This document shows positions 57,369 to 64,000 of a DNA stretch of 64,000 bases, in pieces. The stretch lies in the NCBI RefSeq assembly GCF_003716875.1, contig NZ_CP033078.1, positions 1,550,001 through 1,614,000 on the forward strand, read 5' to 3'. The notes beneath the pieces are model-generated. The model had not been told where the DNA came from, did not search any database, and worked only from the letters and a program-made list of their open reading frames with translations. The first letter of the stretch is position 1. Each line of letters opens with the position of its first letter. Made by a program: the position numbers and the translations under genes. Origin of the DNA: Vibrio zhugei (GTDB lineage Bacteria; Pseudomonadota; Gammaproteobacteria; Enterobacterales; Vibrionaceae).

Positions 57369-58064
57369 ATGGATAAACAGAAAGCACTTAAAAGAATCGC
57401 CAAATGTCTTGAATTGGGTAATTCTGCCAATGTAAACGAAGCAGCCAGCGCGATAAAAATGGCGCACCGCTTAATGGTGAAGTATGGGTTGGATAAAGAT
57501 GATATCGAATTCATCAAAATGGGGAAAACCCAATCGACACATCTGTTACCCACTAATATCTCTTCTAATATTCTGCGCATCATTCGCGGGATTAACACCA
57601 AGTTCGGTGTAGAAGCGGTATTACTCAATCATAAAGGATTGAAACGTTGTGAATTTATTGGCGAAGCAGACCGTGCTATTTTTGCAGCGTTTGCGTTTGA
57701 TATTGTCTATCGCGAATTGAATGAGCAAACAGGTCAATTTAGAAATAGTTTTTCTGGATCAGGCACCTCGACCAACGAAGTCACACGACGTGTTAATTCT
57801 TTTATCTCAGGTTGGATTGAAGGGGCGCTAGAAAAGCTGCCTGAAATTGCCCCAGATGAAGAGTCTGCCAATAAAATCAATAATTACATTGATAAAGAAT
57901 TTGAAAATATTGACCGTGAAACGTTCAAAAAACAGATGAGCGAAGCGATTAAAAACCTGACCGATGATTATGAGGTGGGATTAAAGAAAGGTCGCCGACT
58001 GTCAGTCAATCGAGCGGTCGACGGAGCTCAAAAACCGAAAATGCTCAAACGGACGTCTTCCTAA
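57369..58064 (+). CDS. DUF2786 family protein
   Basis: 231 residues. The N-terminal 40 residues are the DUF2786 helix (ALKRIAKCLELGNSANVNEAASAIKMAHRLMVKYGL), followed by a larger alpha/beta part with EADRAIFAAFAFDIVYREL and FISGWIEGALEK as in DUF7168-type proteins. Often phage- or mobile-element-linked elsewhere. Here it sits among core genes. Function unknown. Confidence 0.82.
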   Translation: MDKQKALKRIAKCLELGNSANVNEAASAIKMAHRLMVKYGLDKDDIEFIKMGKTQSTHLLPTNISSNILRIIRGINTKFGVEAVLLNHKGLKRCEFIGEADRAIFAAFAFDIVYRELNEQTGQFRNSFSGSGTSTNEVTRRVNSFISGWIEGALEKLPEIAPDEESANKINNYIDKEFENIDRETFKKQMSEAIKNLTDDYEVGLKKGRRLSVNRAVDGAQKPKMLKRTSS

Positions 58065-58207
58065 ACCCTGCTCTTTCTCGCGAGCAATGGCATTACCCGC
58101 TCAGACCCTCTATCCTTATTGACTTAGTGGTGTGTTTTCCGCGCCACTTTGGTTTTTCGCGAAAAAACCGATACCGTATTCTTAGTCAACCAGTGAGCAG
58201 TGAATCC

Positions 58208-59269
58208 GTGTTGAAACTGATCTTCATCGTAAGTGTCTTCTTTGCCAGCTCAGCGTATGCTGCTGATTTCGCCGTACTTAAGCGTCAAGCAGACGCCAAT
58301 GATGCCCAAGCCCAATATGCACTTGCGCTTGCCTATCAACAAGGTGAACAGGTGAGTGCCTCCCCTTCACAAGCTGTGTTCTGGTTTGAAAAAGCCGCCG
58401 AGCAAGGCAATATCAAGGCGATGCAGCAACTCGTTGCGGCATATCAAACCGGTAATGGGACAGCCCCAGATTCACAGAAAGTACAATTTTGGCTCACTCG
58501 CTTAGCCCTAAAGGGCGCGCCACAGGCATCGTTTCAACTTGGGAGTTACTATGAGAACCTCAAGCAAGCCTCTATTCCCACAAGCGTACTCGCTGAGCTT
58601 TGGTACCACATTGCCAGTACCAGCGATCCCCGTGCGGAAAAAAAATACGCTCAGTTGCTGGAAGAGAAATTTAATCAACAGCGCGCCCGTCAAGTCGCGT
58701 CAATTAATCAGCTAGAACAAGCGGTCACGGAGCCAGTTGCCACAAGTGGCGCCGATAAAACCGATGACCAGCTCGAAACTTCCGGTTATGTCTCACGTTC
58801 CAATCTATTGATTGTACTCGTAATCTTATTGGGGATGGCATTACTTGGGTTTATGCGAATGAAGCGACAGCAAACGCAAGGCTATCAGCACGCGATGAAA
58901 CAACGCGCCGCCGAACAGGCAGGCGAGTTATTGACAAAATCCAAAACCATTAAACAACAAAAACAGCAGTTAAAGCGTCTATTTGGACAATTACAGCTGC
59001 TGCAAAAAAGCCATAAAGAACTGCAACAACAATTGGCACAACAATCCGCACCGTCGTCACCGCCCCAACCTAATGAACCCCACAGTCAAAAAATGGCCGT
59101 AGCCTGCGCGATCCTTGGCTATACCCCCACCACATTGCCTGATAATAAAACCATCAAAATTCGCTACAAACAACTGTGTAAAATTTATCATCCCGATATG
59201 AAAGGCAGTGATGAAGAAATGAAACGCCTGAACCATGCAGTAAAATATCTGCTGGCCCAACGCCGCTAG
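58208..59269 (+). CDS. Membrane protein with Sel1 repeats and a C-terminal J domain
   Basis: 353 residues from the GTG chosen. The start is uncertain (GTG 58208 or TTG 58211), since upstream frame has no ribosome site. Sec signal (LIFIVSVFFASSAYA), then about three Sel1-like repeats (DAQAQYALALAYQQG, GNIKAMQQLVAAYQTG and a weaker third), a transmembrane helix (LLIVLVILLGMALLGF), a Gln/Lys coiled coil (about residues 250-300), and a DnaJ domain with KIYHPDMKG carrying the HPD motif. A periplasmic Sel1 part and a cytoplasmic J domain would let it recruit DnaK at the membrane. The client is unknown. Confidence 0.78.
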   Translation: MLKLIFIVSVFFASSAYAADFAVLKRQADANDAQAQYALALAYQQGEQVSASPSQAVFWFEKAAEQGNIKAMQQLVAAYQTGNGTAPDSQKVQFWLTRLALKGAPQASFQLGSYYENLKQASIPTSVLAELWYHIASTSDPRAEKKYAQLLEEKFNQQRARQVASINQLEQAVTEPVATSGADKTDDQLETSGYVSRSNLLIVLVILLGMALLGFMRMKRQQTQGYQHAMKQRAAEQAGELLTKSKTIKQQKQQLKRLFGQLQLLQKSHKELQQQLAQQSAPSSPPQPNEPHSQKMAVACAILGYTPTTLPDNKTIKIRYKQLCKIYHPDMKGSDEEMKRLNHAVKYLLAQRR

Positions 59270-59441
59270 CGCCAGTGCACAGTAACGCGTCGCCGCTTTC
59301 TGCTAAGACTTTAAATCGCCAATAACGTCATCAATCCCTCTATTTTTGCCCGCAGCCTGCCGCCTTCCTTTGAATAAACAAACACGATCCATGTTCAAAA
59401 AACCAACAAAAAAGACTTGATCATGCCATAAAAACACAGTG

Positions 59442-59457
59442 CTGTTTATTCATACAG
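59442..59457 (+). promoter_or_regulatory. LexA (SOS) box before sulA
   Basis: CTGTTTATTCATACAG: CTG-N10-CAG with both CTGT and ACAG halves, 22 bp before the sulA ATG. Confidence 0.88.
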
Positions 59458-59478
59458 TATGTATAGGAAACCAGTATT

Positions 59479-59871
59479 ATGCTTCATTCAAATGACTCAA
59501 TGACTTCGTTATTGCCAACGGGTTTACACGCTCACCCTGCGTTATCTGTTCAAGCTTCCTCAATGATGCAACGTTTGGCACTGCTTTCTAATCAGCGTCA
59601 ATGGATCTTATATACTGCCGAGTGTCCACGTCCTCAAATCAGTGAGTTAAGCTCTTATCACGTTGATTTCCATAAAGTCATTCACATGAAACCGTCACAG
59701 CGTCATGATGAAGTCAATACGGTTCTCCAAGCGATTCGCAGTGGTACGGCAAGTGCTGTAGTCGCATCACACCGCATTCCTACAGCGCTTCGACAGTTGT
59801 TAATTACGAAAGGTAAACAACATCAGTGCGAAGTGTTTTTTGTCTCGCCCACGACCCAGGCATTGCATTAA
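59479..59871 (+). CDS. sulA: SOS cell-division inhibitor SulA
   Basis: 130 residues. SulA-family: the core QRLALLSNQRQWILYTAECPRP, then VIHMKPSQRHDEVNTVLQAI and the C-terminal HQCEVFFVSP strand. It binds FtsZ to stop septation during DNA damage. The LexA box upstream fits this. It is shorter than E. coli SulA (169), but the FtsZ-contact region is present. ATG with AGGAAA upstream. Confidence 0.88.
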   Translation: MLHSNDSMTSLLPTGLHAHPALSVQASSMMQRLALLSNQRQWILYTAECPRPQISELSSYHVDFHKVIHMKPSQRHDEVNTVLQAIRSGTASAVVASHRIPTALRQLLITKGKQHQCEVFFVSPTTQALH

Positions 59872-59965
59872 CAGTTTTTGTGGGAAGGGCTTATTCCACC
59901 GCCGCTCAACTGGCGTGCTCATCCAATGCCACCGCGCTAATGCTCGTCAAAATAAAGAAAAATAC

Positions 59966-59999
59966 CCAGAGAAAAAGCAAACGTTTGCTTTTTCTCTGG
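59966..59999 (+). promoter_or_regulatory. 34-bp perfect palindrome containing a PurR box, before purC
   Basis: The palindrome is CCAGAGAAAAAGCAAAC followed directly by its reverse complement. Its core AAGCAAACGTTTGCTT (59975-59990) is a Pur box. Extended -10 TGGTATCAT follows at 60016-60024, so PurR should block the -35 region. As RNA it could also fold into a hairpin that ends sulA transcripts. Confidence 0.85.
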
Positions 60000-60095
60000 A
60001 AGCCTTATGTGTTTCTGGTATCATGCGCATAGTCAATCTCGCCTGAGTGCGTGATGGTGACGCTTTTGCCATTTTACATCTGATAGGAATGTCTC

Positions 60096-61202
60096 ATGAG
60101 TCTTGCTGAACAAGTTCTTGCCGTCAACGACGACCTCCCGATTCGCACCCGCCTTCCCGTACACAGCGGTAAAGTTCGTTCCGTGTATTGGCTAACCGAA
60201 GAAGATAGCCAGCGGCTTATTCAAGAAAAGGGCTACAATGTGGCTCCCAATGCGCCATTGGCGATCATGGTCATTAGTGACCGCATATCGGCATTTGACT
60301 GTGTTTGGCACGCTGAAGGCGGTTTAAACGGTGTACCAGGAAAAGGCGCAGCACTAAATGCAATCTCAAATCATTGGTTTGAATGCTTCAAACAGCATGG
60401 ACTTGCCGAAAGTCACATCGTCGATATTCCTCATCCTTTCGTGTGGATCGTACAGCAGGCGAAACCAGTAAAAGTAGAAGCGATATGCCGTCAATACATT
60501 ACCGGTTCAATGTGGCGAGCTTATGAAAAAGGCGAACGAACTTTCTGTGGCATTGAATTACCCGATGGCTTACAAAAAGACGCTCGCCTCGATGAACTGT
60601 TAATCACGCCATCGACTAAAGGCATTCTGCGTGGTATTCCGGGCGTACCGGAAGCCGACGATGTCGACATCACTCGCCATGATCTTGAAGCGAACTACCA
60701 AGCGTTTAACTTTGCTCAGCCCAGCGATATTGATCGCTACGAAACGCTCCTCAAGCAAGGTTTTAGTGTGATCAGGGACGCATTGGCCAATATTGACCAA
60801 TTATTTGTCGATACTAAATTCGAATTCGGTTATATCACCGATGCGCAAGGCAAAGAAAAGCTCATCTATATGGATGAGGTCGGCACGCCAGATTCCTCGC
60901 GTATTTGGGATGGTCATGCCTATGCCAAAGGTGAGATTATTGAAAACTCTAAAGAAGGGTTTCGCCAGTTTTTATTGCGTTACTTCCCTGACCCAGATAT
61001 TTTGCTAAACAAAGAGCGCATGCCAGAGCGTGAAGCGTTGGCTCGTGACAATGCCCTACCCCATGAGGCACTAATGGATATTTCACGTACTTATCTTGGT
61101 ATTGCCGAAAAAATTATTGGCCAAGCGATACCACTCAGTGCCAATCCCAAACAAGAAATCATCGATATTTTGGATAAAGAATATCAATTGATCGACCATT
61201 AA
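60096..61202 (+). CDS. purC: SAICAR synthetase (phosphoribosylaminoimidazole-succinocarboxamide synthase)
   Basis: 368 residues. The longer vibrio-type PurC. E. coli has 237. Joins CAIR and aspartate in purine synthesis. SAICAR synthase signatures: [14 protein letters not shown] at the N-terminus, [37 protein letters not shown] and [36 protein letters not shown] PurR box lies upstream and a terminator follows. Confidence 0.96.
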   Translation: MSLAEQVLAVNDDLPIRTRLPVHSGKVRSVYWLTEEDSQRLIQEKGYNVAPNAPLAIMVISDRISAFDCVWHAEGGLNGVPGKGAALNAISNHWFECFKQHGLAESHIVDIPHPFVWIVQQAKPVKVEAICRQYITGSMWRAYEKGERTFCGIELPDGLQKDARLDELLITPSTKGILRGIPGVPEADDVDITRHDLEANYQAFNFAQPSDIDRYETLLKQGFSVIRDALANIDQLFVDTKFEFGYITDAQGKEKLIYMDEVGTPDSSRIWDGHAYAKGEIIENSKEGFRQFLLRYFPDPDILLNKERMPEREALARDNALPHEALMDISRTYLGIAEKIIGQAIPLSANPKQEIIDILDKEYQLIDH

Positions 61203-61235
61203 GTTCGTATATGCCAATACGTATACGCCAGAATA

Positions 61236-61262
61236 AAGAGAAGCAATCGCTTCTCTTTTTTC
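61236..61262 (+). terminator. Rho-independent terminator of purC
   Basis: GAGAAGC-AATC-GCTTCTC followed by TTTTTT, 35 bp past the purC stop. Confidence 0.9.
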
Positions 61263-61417
61263 GGTGGTCACTCGCGCAAGGTTGTCCTGTCGCCAGTATC
61301 ACCATGGCATCAACAGGCCAACGCCAACAACTTTGTGGAAACTTGTGACTAAGAAATTTGCCTTAATCCACTGAAAAGTGTTTAATTATTCCATTGAATG
61401 TATATTGAGTCCTCTCC

Positions 61418-62422
61418 ATGGCAACCATTAAAGATGTGGCAAAATTGTCCGGTGTTTCTGTTGCCACCGTTTCACGTGTTATCAATAAATCACCTAAAGC
61501 CAGCAGCGCATCCATCGATGCCGTGACAAAAGCCATGCAGGAGCTTGGCTATCGACCAAATGCGACTGCGAGAGCCTTAGTCAGCCAAAGTACCCAAACC
61601 ATGGGCGTGTTGGTGGCCGATGTCTCCGATCCGTTTTTTGGCACACTGATCAAAGCGGTCGATACGGTGGCACATCAGCACGGTAAGCACCTACTGATTG
61701 GTAATGGCTACCATTCAGCCGACGGTGAACGACAAGCATTAGAGTTATTGATCAATAATCGTTGTGATGCGCTCGTTGTGCATGCCAAAGCACTGTCTGA
61801 TGACGAACTCATCGCCTTTGCCAACGAAGCCAAAGGAATGGTGATCATTAATCGACATATTCCCGCAATCGCAGAACGCTGCGTATCGTTAGATAATGTT
61901 CAAGGGGCGTATTTAGCCACTGAGTATTTGATTCGCCATGGGCATAAGCATATTGCGTGTATCGCTTCAAATCACAATATTGAAGATGTCGAAAAACGCA
62001 TCAATGGCTATCGTCAGGCCCTAAAAGATTATGGTTTGGCACAACCGGAAGACTATATCAGTTATGGCTCACCAAGCTTAGAAGGGGGTGAAGATGCCAT
62101 GACCAATCTATTAAATCGGTCACTGCCAATTACGGGCGTCGTCGGTTATAACGATTATATGGCCGCTGGGGCGCTCTCAACACTGGATGACAATGATATT
62201 GACGTTCCCAAGCAAATGTCGATTGTCGGTTTTGATGATGGGTTAATTGCGCGCTATGTGAAGCCACGCCTAACGACAGTACGCTACCCTATCCATGTGA
62301 TGGCTGAACGTGCGGCGCATATTGCGTTAACACTCGCCGAGAACAAACCGCTGGATCCGAATATGTCAACGCAGTACGCCCCGACAATGGTGAAAAGAGA
62401 TTCGGTCAAGTCATTACTCTGA
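61418..62422 (+). CDS. galR: Galactose operon repressor GalR (LacI family)
   Basis: 334 residues, close to E. coli GalR (343). N-terminal HTH MATIKDVAKLSGVSVATVSRV with the hinge ARALVSQ, then the periplasmic-binding-protein fold (VADVSDPFFGTLIKAVD, LLIGNGY, INRHIPAIAERCVSLD, VGYNDYMAAGAL and SRYVKPRLTTVRYPI). Proximity to galK, 600 bp away, supports the galactose assignment. Weak ribosome site. Confidence 0.92.
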   Translation: MATIKDVAKLSGVSVATVSRVINKSPKASSASIDAVTKAMQELGYRPNATARALVSQSTQTMGVLVADVSDPFFGTLIKAVDTVAHQHGKHLLIGNGYHSADGERQALELLINNRCDALVVHAKALSDDELIAFANEAKGMVIINRHIPAIAERCVSLDNVQGAYLATEYLIRHGHKHIACIASNHNIEDVEKRINGYRQALKDYGLAQPEDYISYGSPSLEGGEDAMTNLLNRSLPITGVVGYNDYMAAGALSTLDDNDIDVPKQMSIVGFDDGLIARYVKPRLTTVRYPIHVMAERAAHIALTLAENKPLDPNMSTQYAPTMVKRDSVKSLL

Positions 62423-62440
62423 TCACGCATTTATGCCTAG

Positions 62441-62468
62441 AAAAAAACCAGCCGAGGCTGGTTTTTTA
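62441..62468. terminator. Bidirectional terminator between galR and the PAAR gene
   Basis: AAAAAAACCAGCC-GA-GGCTGGTTTTTTA, between convergent genes. Confidence 0.92.
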
Positions 62469-62489
62469 TTTCCATACAATGAACAAACA

Positions 62490-62789
62490 CTAACCAATAA
62501 TGACCGTGCCGGATCCCACTGCAATACTCCCGCCACAATCAATCGCATCGCCAATACGGGCAGCGGGTTGACCATTGATTTTCACTGTACCAGAGCCTGC
62601 GGCAATACTACGTCCGTGCACACCATGTGGCATAGTTGGACATGGACACGCATGAAGCATTAACGGATCGCCAACACGTGCAGCAGCAATTCCGTCAATA
62701 AATACATCGCCACTGCCTGCGGTAATCGAGGTGGGTGGAAAACAGCCGTGTCCGGTGTCAATATCCCCTACTCGTGCTGCATTTGGCAT
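62490..62789 (-). CDS. Orphan PAAR-domain protein (type VI secretion spike tip)
   Basis: 99 residues, a full PAAR domain with nothing fused. Repeated AARVGD-like turns at 4-9, about 35-41 and 75-81. The literal PAAR appears as GQPAARIGD. Zinc-type ligands H14 (THGCF), the HACPCPTMPHGVH cluster and DCGG. The product would cap the VgrG spike. No vgrG, effector or immunity gene is adjacent in the window. ATG with AAGGAGC upstream. Confidence 0.85.
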   Translation of the reverse strand: MPNAARVGDIDTGHGCFPPTSITAGSGDVFIDGIAAARVGDPLMLHACPCPTMPHGVHGRSIAAGSGTVKINGQPAARIGDAIDCGGSIAVGSGTVIIG

Positions 62790-62845
62790 ACTTGCTCCTT
62801 ATTGATCGTTTTCTAGAACGCGGCACTCCGCCGTCTCTGTCGATA

Positions 62846-62875
62846 ATATGAATTCGCTAGCGCGCGAATTCATAT
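62846..62875. repeat. Perfect 12-bp inverted repeat between PAAR and galK
   Basis: ATATGAATTCGC-TAGCGC-GCGAATTCATAT. No T tract, so not a standard terminator. An operator or cruciform is possible. Confidence 0.55.
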
Positions 62876-63022
62876 AACTTGCAAGAATCGCACCTATGAT
62901 GAAAAACCAGAAAACAATCACTTAGCGAGTTATTTTACACAAACGTAGGCAAAGTATTGTCTCAGCGAGCAAGAGTTTGCCTATGAAGCAAGTTCTTGCT
63001 CGAAAAAAAGTCCTTCACACGC

Positions 63023-64000
63023 TCACAAACAACCGGCCCCATTGACCGCTTTACACACATAAATGGTCTCTTTTAACCCTGTCTTCGCATGATACTGAGT
63101 CGTCACAGCATGACGCACTGCTTCGACGAGATGCGGTGGCACTAAAGCCACCACACATCCACCGAATCCGCCGCCCGTCATACGCACGCCCCCTTGCGAA
63201 TGGATGACCTCTTTAATGATCGTAACGAGCGTATCGATTTCTTGAACCGTGATTTCAAAATCATCACGCATTGAGCGATGCGATTGCTCCATGAGCTCTC
63301 CCATCTGCGCCAAATCACCGGCCGCCAGCGCCTTCGCGGCTAACTCTGTACGGTGGTTTTCTGAAATCACATGCCGTGCCCGTTTGGCAACAACAGGCGA
63401 GAGTTGATCTTGCTGGCGCTCAAAGTCGGCAAGCGTAACATCACGCAGAGCGTTGACACCTAAATGCCGCGCCGCTTCTTCACATTGTTGTCGGCGCGCA
63501 TTGTATTCACTGTCCACTAACCCTCTCTGCTTGTTGCTATTAATGATCATAACGGCAACGTCAGAAGGCATCGGAATCGCCTGTGTGTCCAATGAACGGC
63601 AATCAATCAATAATGCATGATCCTGTTGACCTTGCGCCGAAATTAATTGGTCCATGATGCCACAATTACACCCGACAAACTCGTTCTCGGCTTGTTGGCC
63701 GATAAGAGCGATCTCACTTTGTGATAAGGGCAACTGACACAATGTCTTAAACGTTTGTCCGATCACGACCTCTAACGCTGCGGACGAACTGAGCCCCGCC
63801 CCTTGTGGCACGTTACCGCTTATTACAAGATCGGCGCCAGACAAGGCATAACCACGCGTGATTAAACACTGCACCACGCCACGAATGTAATTCGCCCACA
63901 GCTTGTTTTCGATAAACGTGATCGGCGCATCCAGATCAAACTCATCTTGTTCATCATCATAATCACACGCCACAACCCGCACGATGCGGTCCGGACGAGG
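63023..64000 (-). CDS. galK: Galactokinase (5' end outside window)
   Basis: 325 of about 384 residues. The frame is open to the window edge and continues [14 protein letters not shown] as in E. coli GalK. GHMP kinase motifs: [17 protein letters not shown] (ATP loop), [10 protein letters not shown] (catalytic region) and [15 protein letters not shown] near the C-terminus. Phosphorylates galactose at C1. GalR is encoded on the opposite strand about 600 bp away, and the rest of the gal operon presumably lies upstream outside the window. Confidence 0.95.
   Translation of the reverse strand, partial: PRPDRIVRVVACDYDDEQDEFDLDAPITFIENKLWANYIRGVVQCLITRGYALSGADLVISGNVPQGAGLSSSAALEVVIGQTFKTLCQLPLSQSEIALIGQQAENEFVGCNCGIMDQLISAQGQQDHALLIDCRSLDTQAIPMPSDVAVMIINSNKQRGLVDSEYNARRQQCEEAARHLGVNALRDVTLADFERQQDQLSPVVAKRARHVISENHRTELAAKALAAGDLAQMGELMEQSHRSMRDDFEITVQEIDTLVTIIKEVIHSQGGVRMTGGGFGGCVVALVPPHLVEAVRHAVTTQYHAKTGLKETIYVCKAVNGAGCL

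Overview
The window looks like a stretch of the main chromosome of a Vibrio or close relative (Vibrionaceae). The evidence is the uvrY/varA-uvrC-pgsA-tRNA order, the yohJ-yohK-cdd order, a relV-like gene beside ihfA and pheST, the long (about 368-residue) PurC, several DUF families common in vibrios (DUF3334, DUF3581, DUF2750, DUF1415), and perfect PurR, LexA, MetJ and CRP sites. Most genes are ordinary core metabolism or information processing. There is no prophage, CRISPR array, integron or secondary-metabolite cluster. The only intact-ended mobile element is one IS30-type insertion sequence.

Layout. 0-5 kb: the 3' part of a BCCT transporter, a 3'-truncated sugar-porter remnant, a small unknown gene, a divergent riboflavin-synthase-like protein, a lipoprotein and two tRNA-Val(GAC). 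5-7.8 kb: a DUF2726/zinc-ribbon membrane protein, CheV, and a structured non-coding stretch ahead of a 77-residue unknown. 7.9-12.7 kb: a tight four-gene export operon (TolC-like, HlyD-like, two ABC-2-type permeases) with no ATPase gene. 12.6-18.7 kb: a small P-loop kinase, metA under tandem MetJ boxes, a TPR lipoprotein, rlmF, a glutaredoxin-like protein and three small conserved proteins. 19-21.3 kb: a porin gene broken by an in-frame ochre codon, followed 5 bp later by the IS30-type element, whose transposase is frameshifted. 21.7-24.5 kb: astE-btuC-btuD.

25-38.5 kb: a probably highly expressed lipoprotein with a long leader hairpin, yegD, DUF2076 and NYN proteins, sbcB, yohJK, cdd (CRP site), a DCC protein with a secreted 2H phosphoesterase, purT (PurR box), tpm, a relV-like gene with a signal peptide, and ihfA. 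38.9-50.7 kb: pheST with a structured leader, a GNAT, the Gly/Leu/Gly/Cys tRNA cluster, pgsA, uvrC, uvrY, polB and a nucleotidyltransferase-like protein. 50.9-64 kb: efpL, a dsDNA-mimic protein, yqfB, a DUF3581 hotdog-like protein, ydiJ, DUF3334 (CheX-like), DUF2786, a Sel1-TM-J-domain protein, sulA (LexA box), purC (PurR box inside a 34-bp perfect palindrome), galR, an orphan PAAR protein, and galK running off the end.

How they work together. PurR-type boxes join purT and purC into one regulon. GalR and GalK are neighbours. LexA controls sulA. Nothing amounts to a clearly new system. The best candidates for new biology are the ATPase-less double-permease exporter, the catalytically degraded riboflavin-synthase-like protein, the RelA/SpoT-domain protein carrying a Sec signal, and the membrane J-domain protein. 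Start codons were moved inward from the longest frame where a ribosome-binding site or family alignment called for it. All domain calls come from reading the translations, not from searches.
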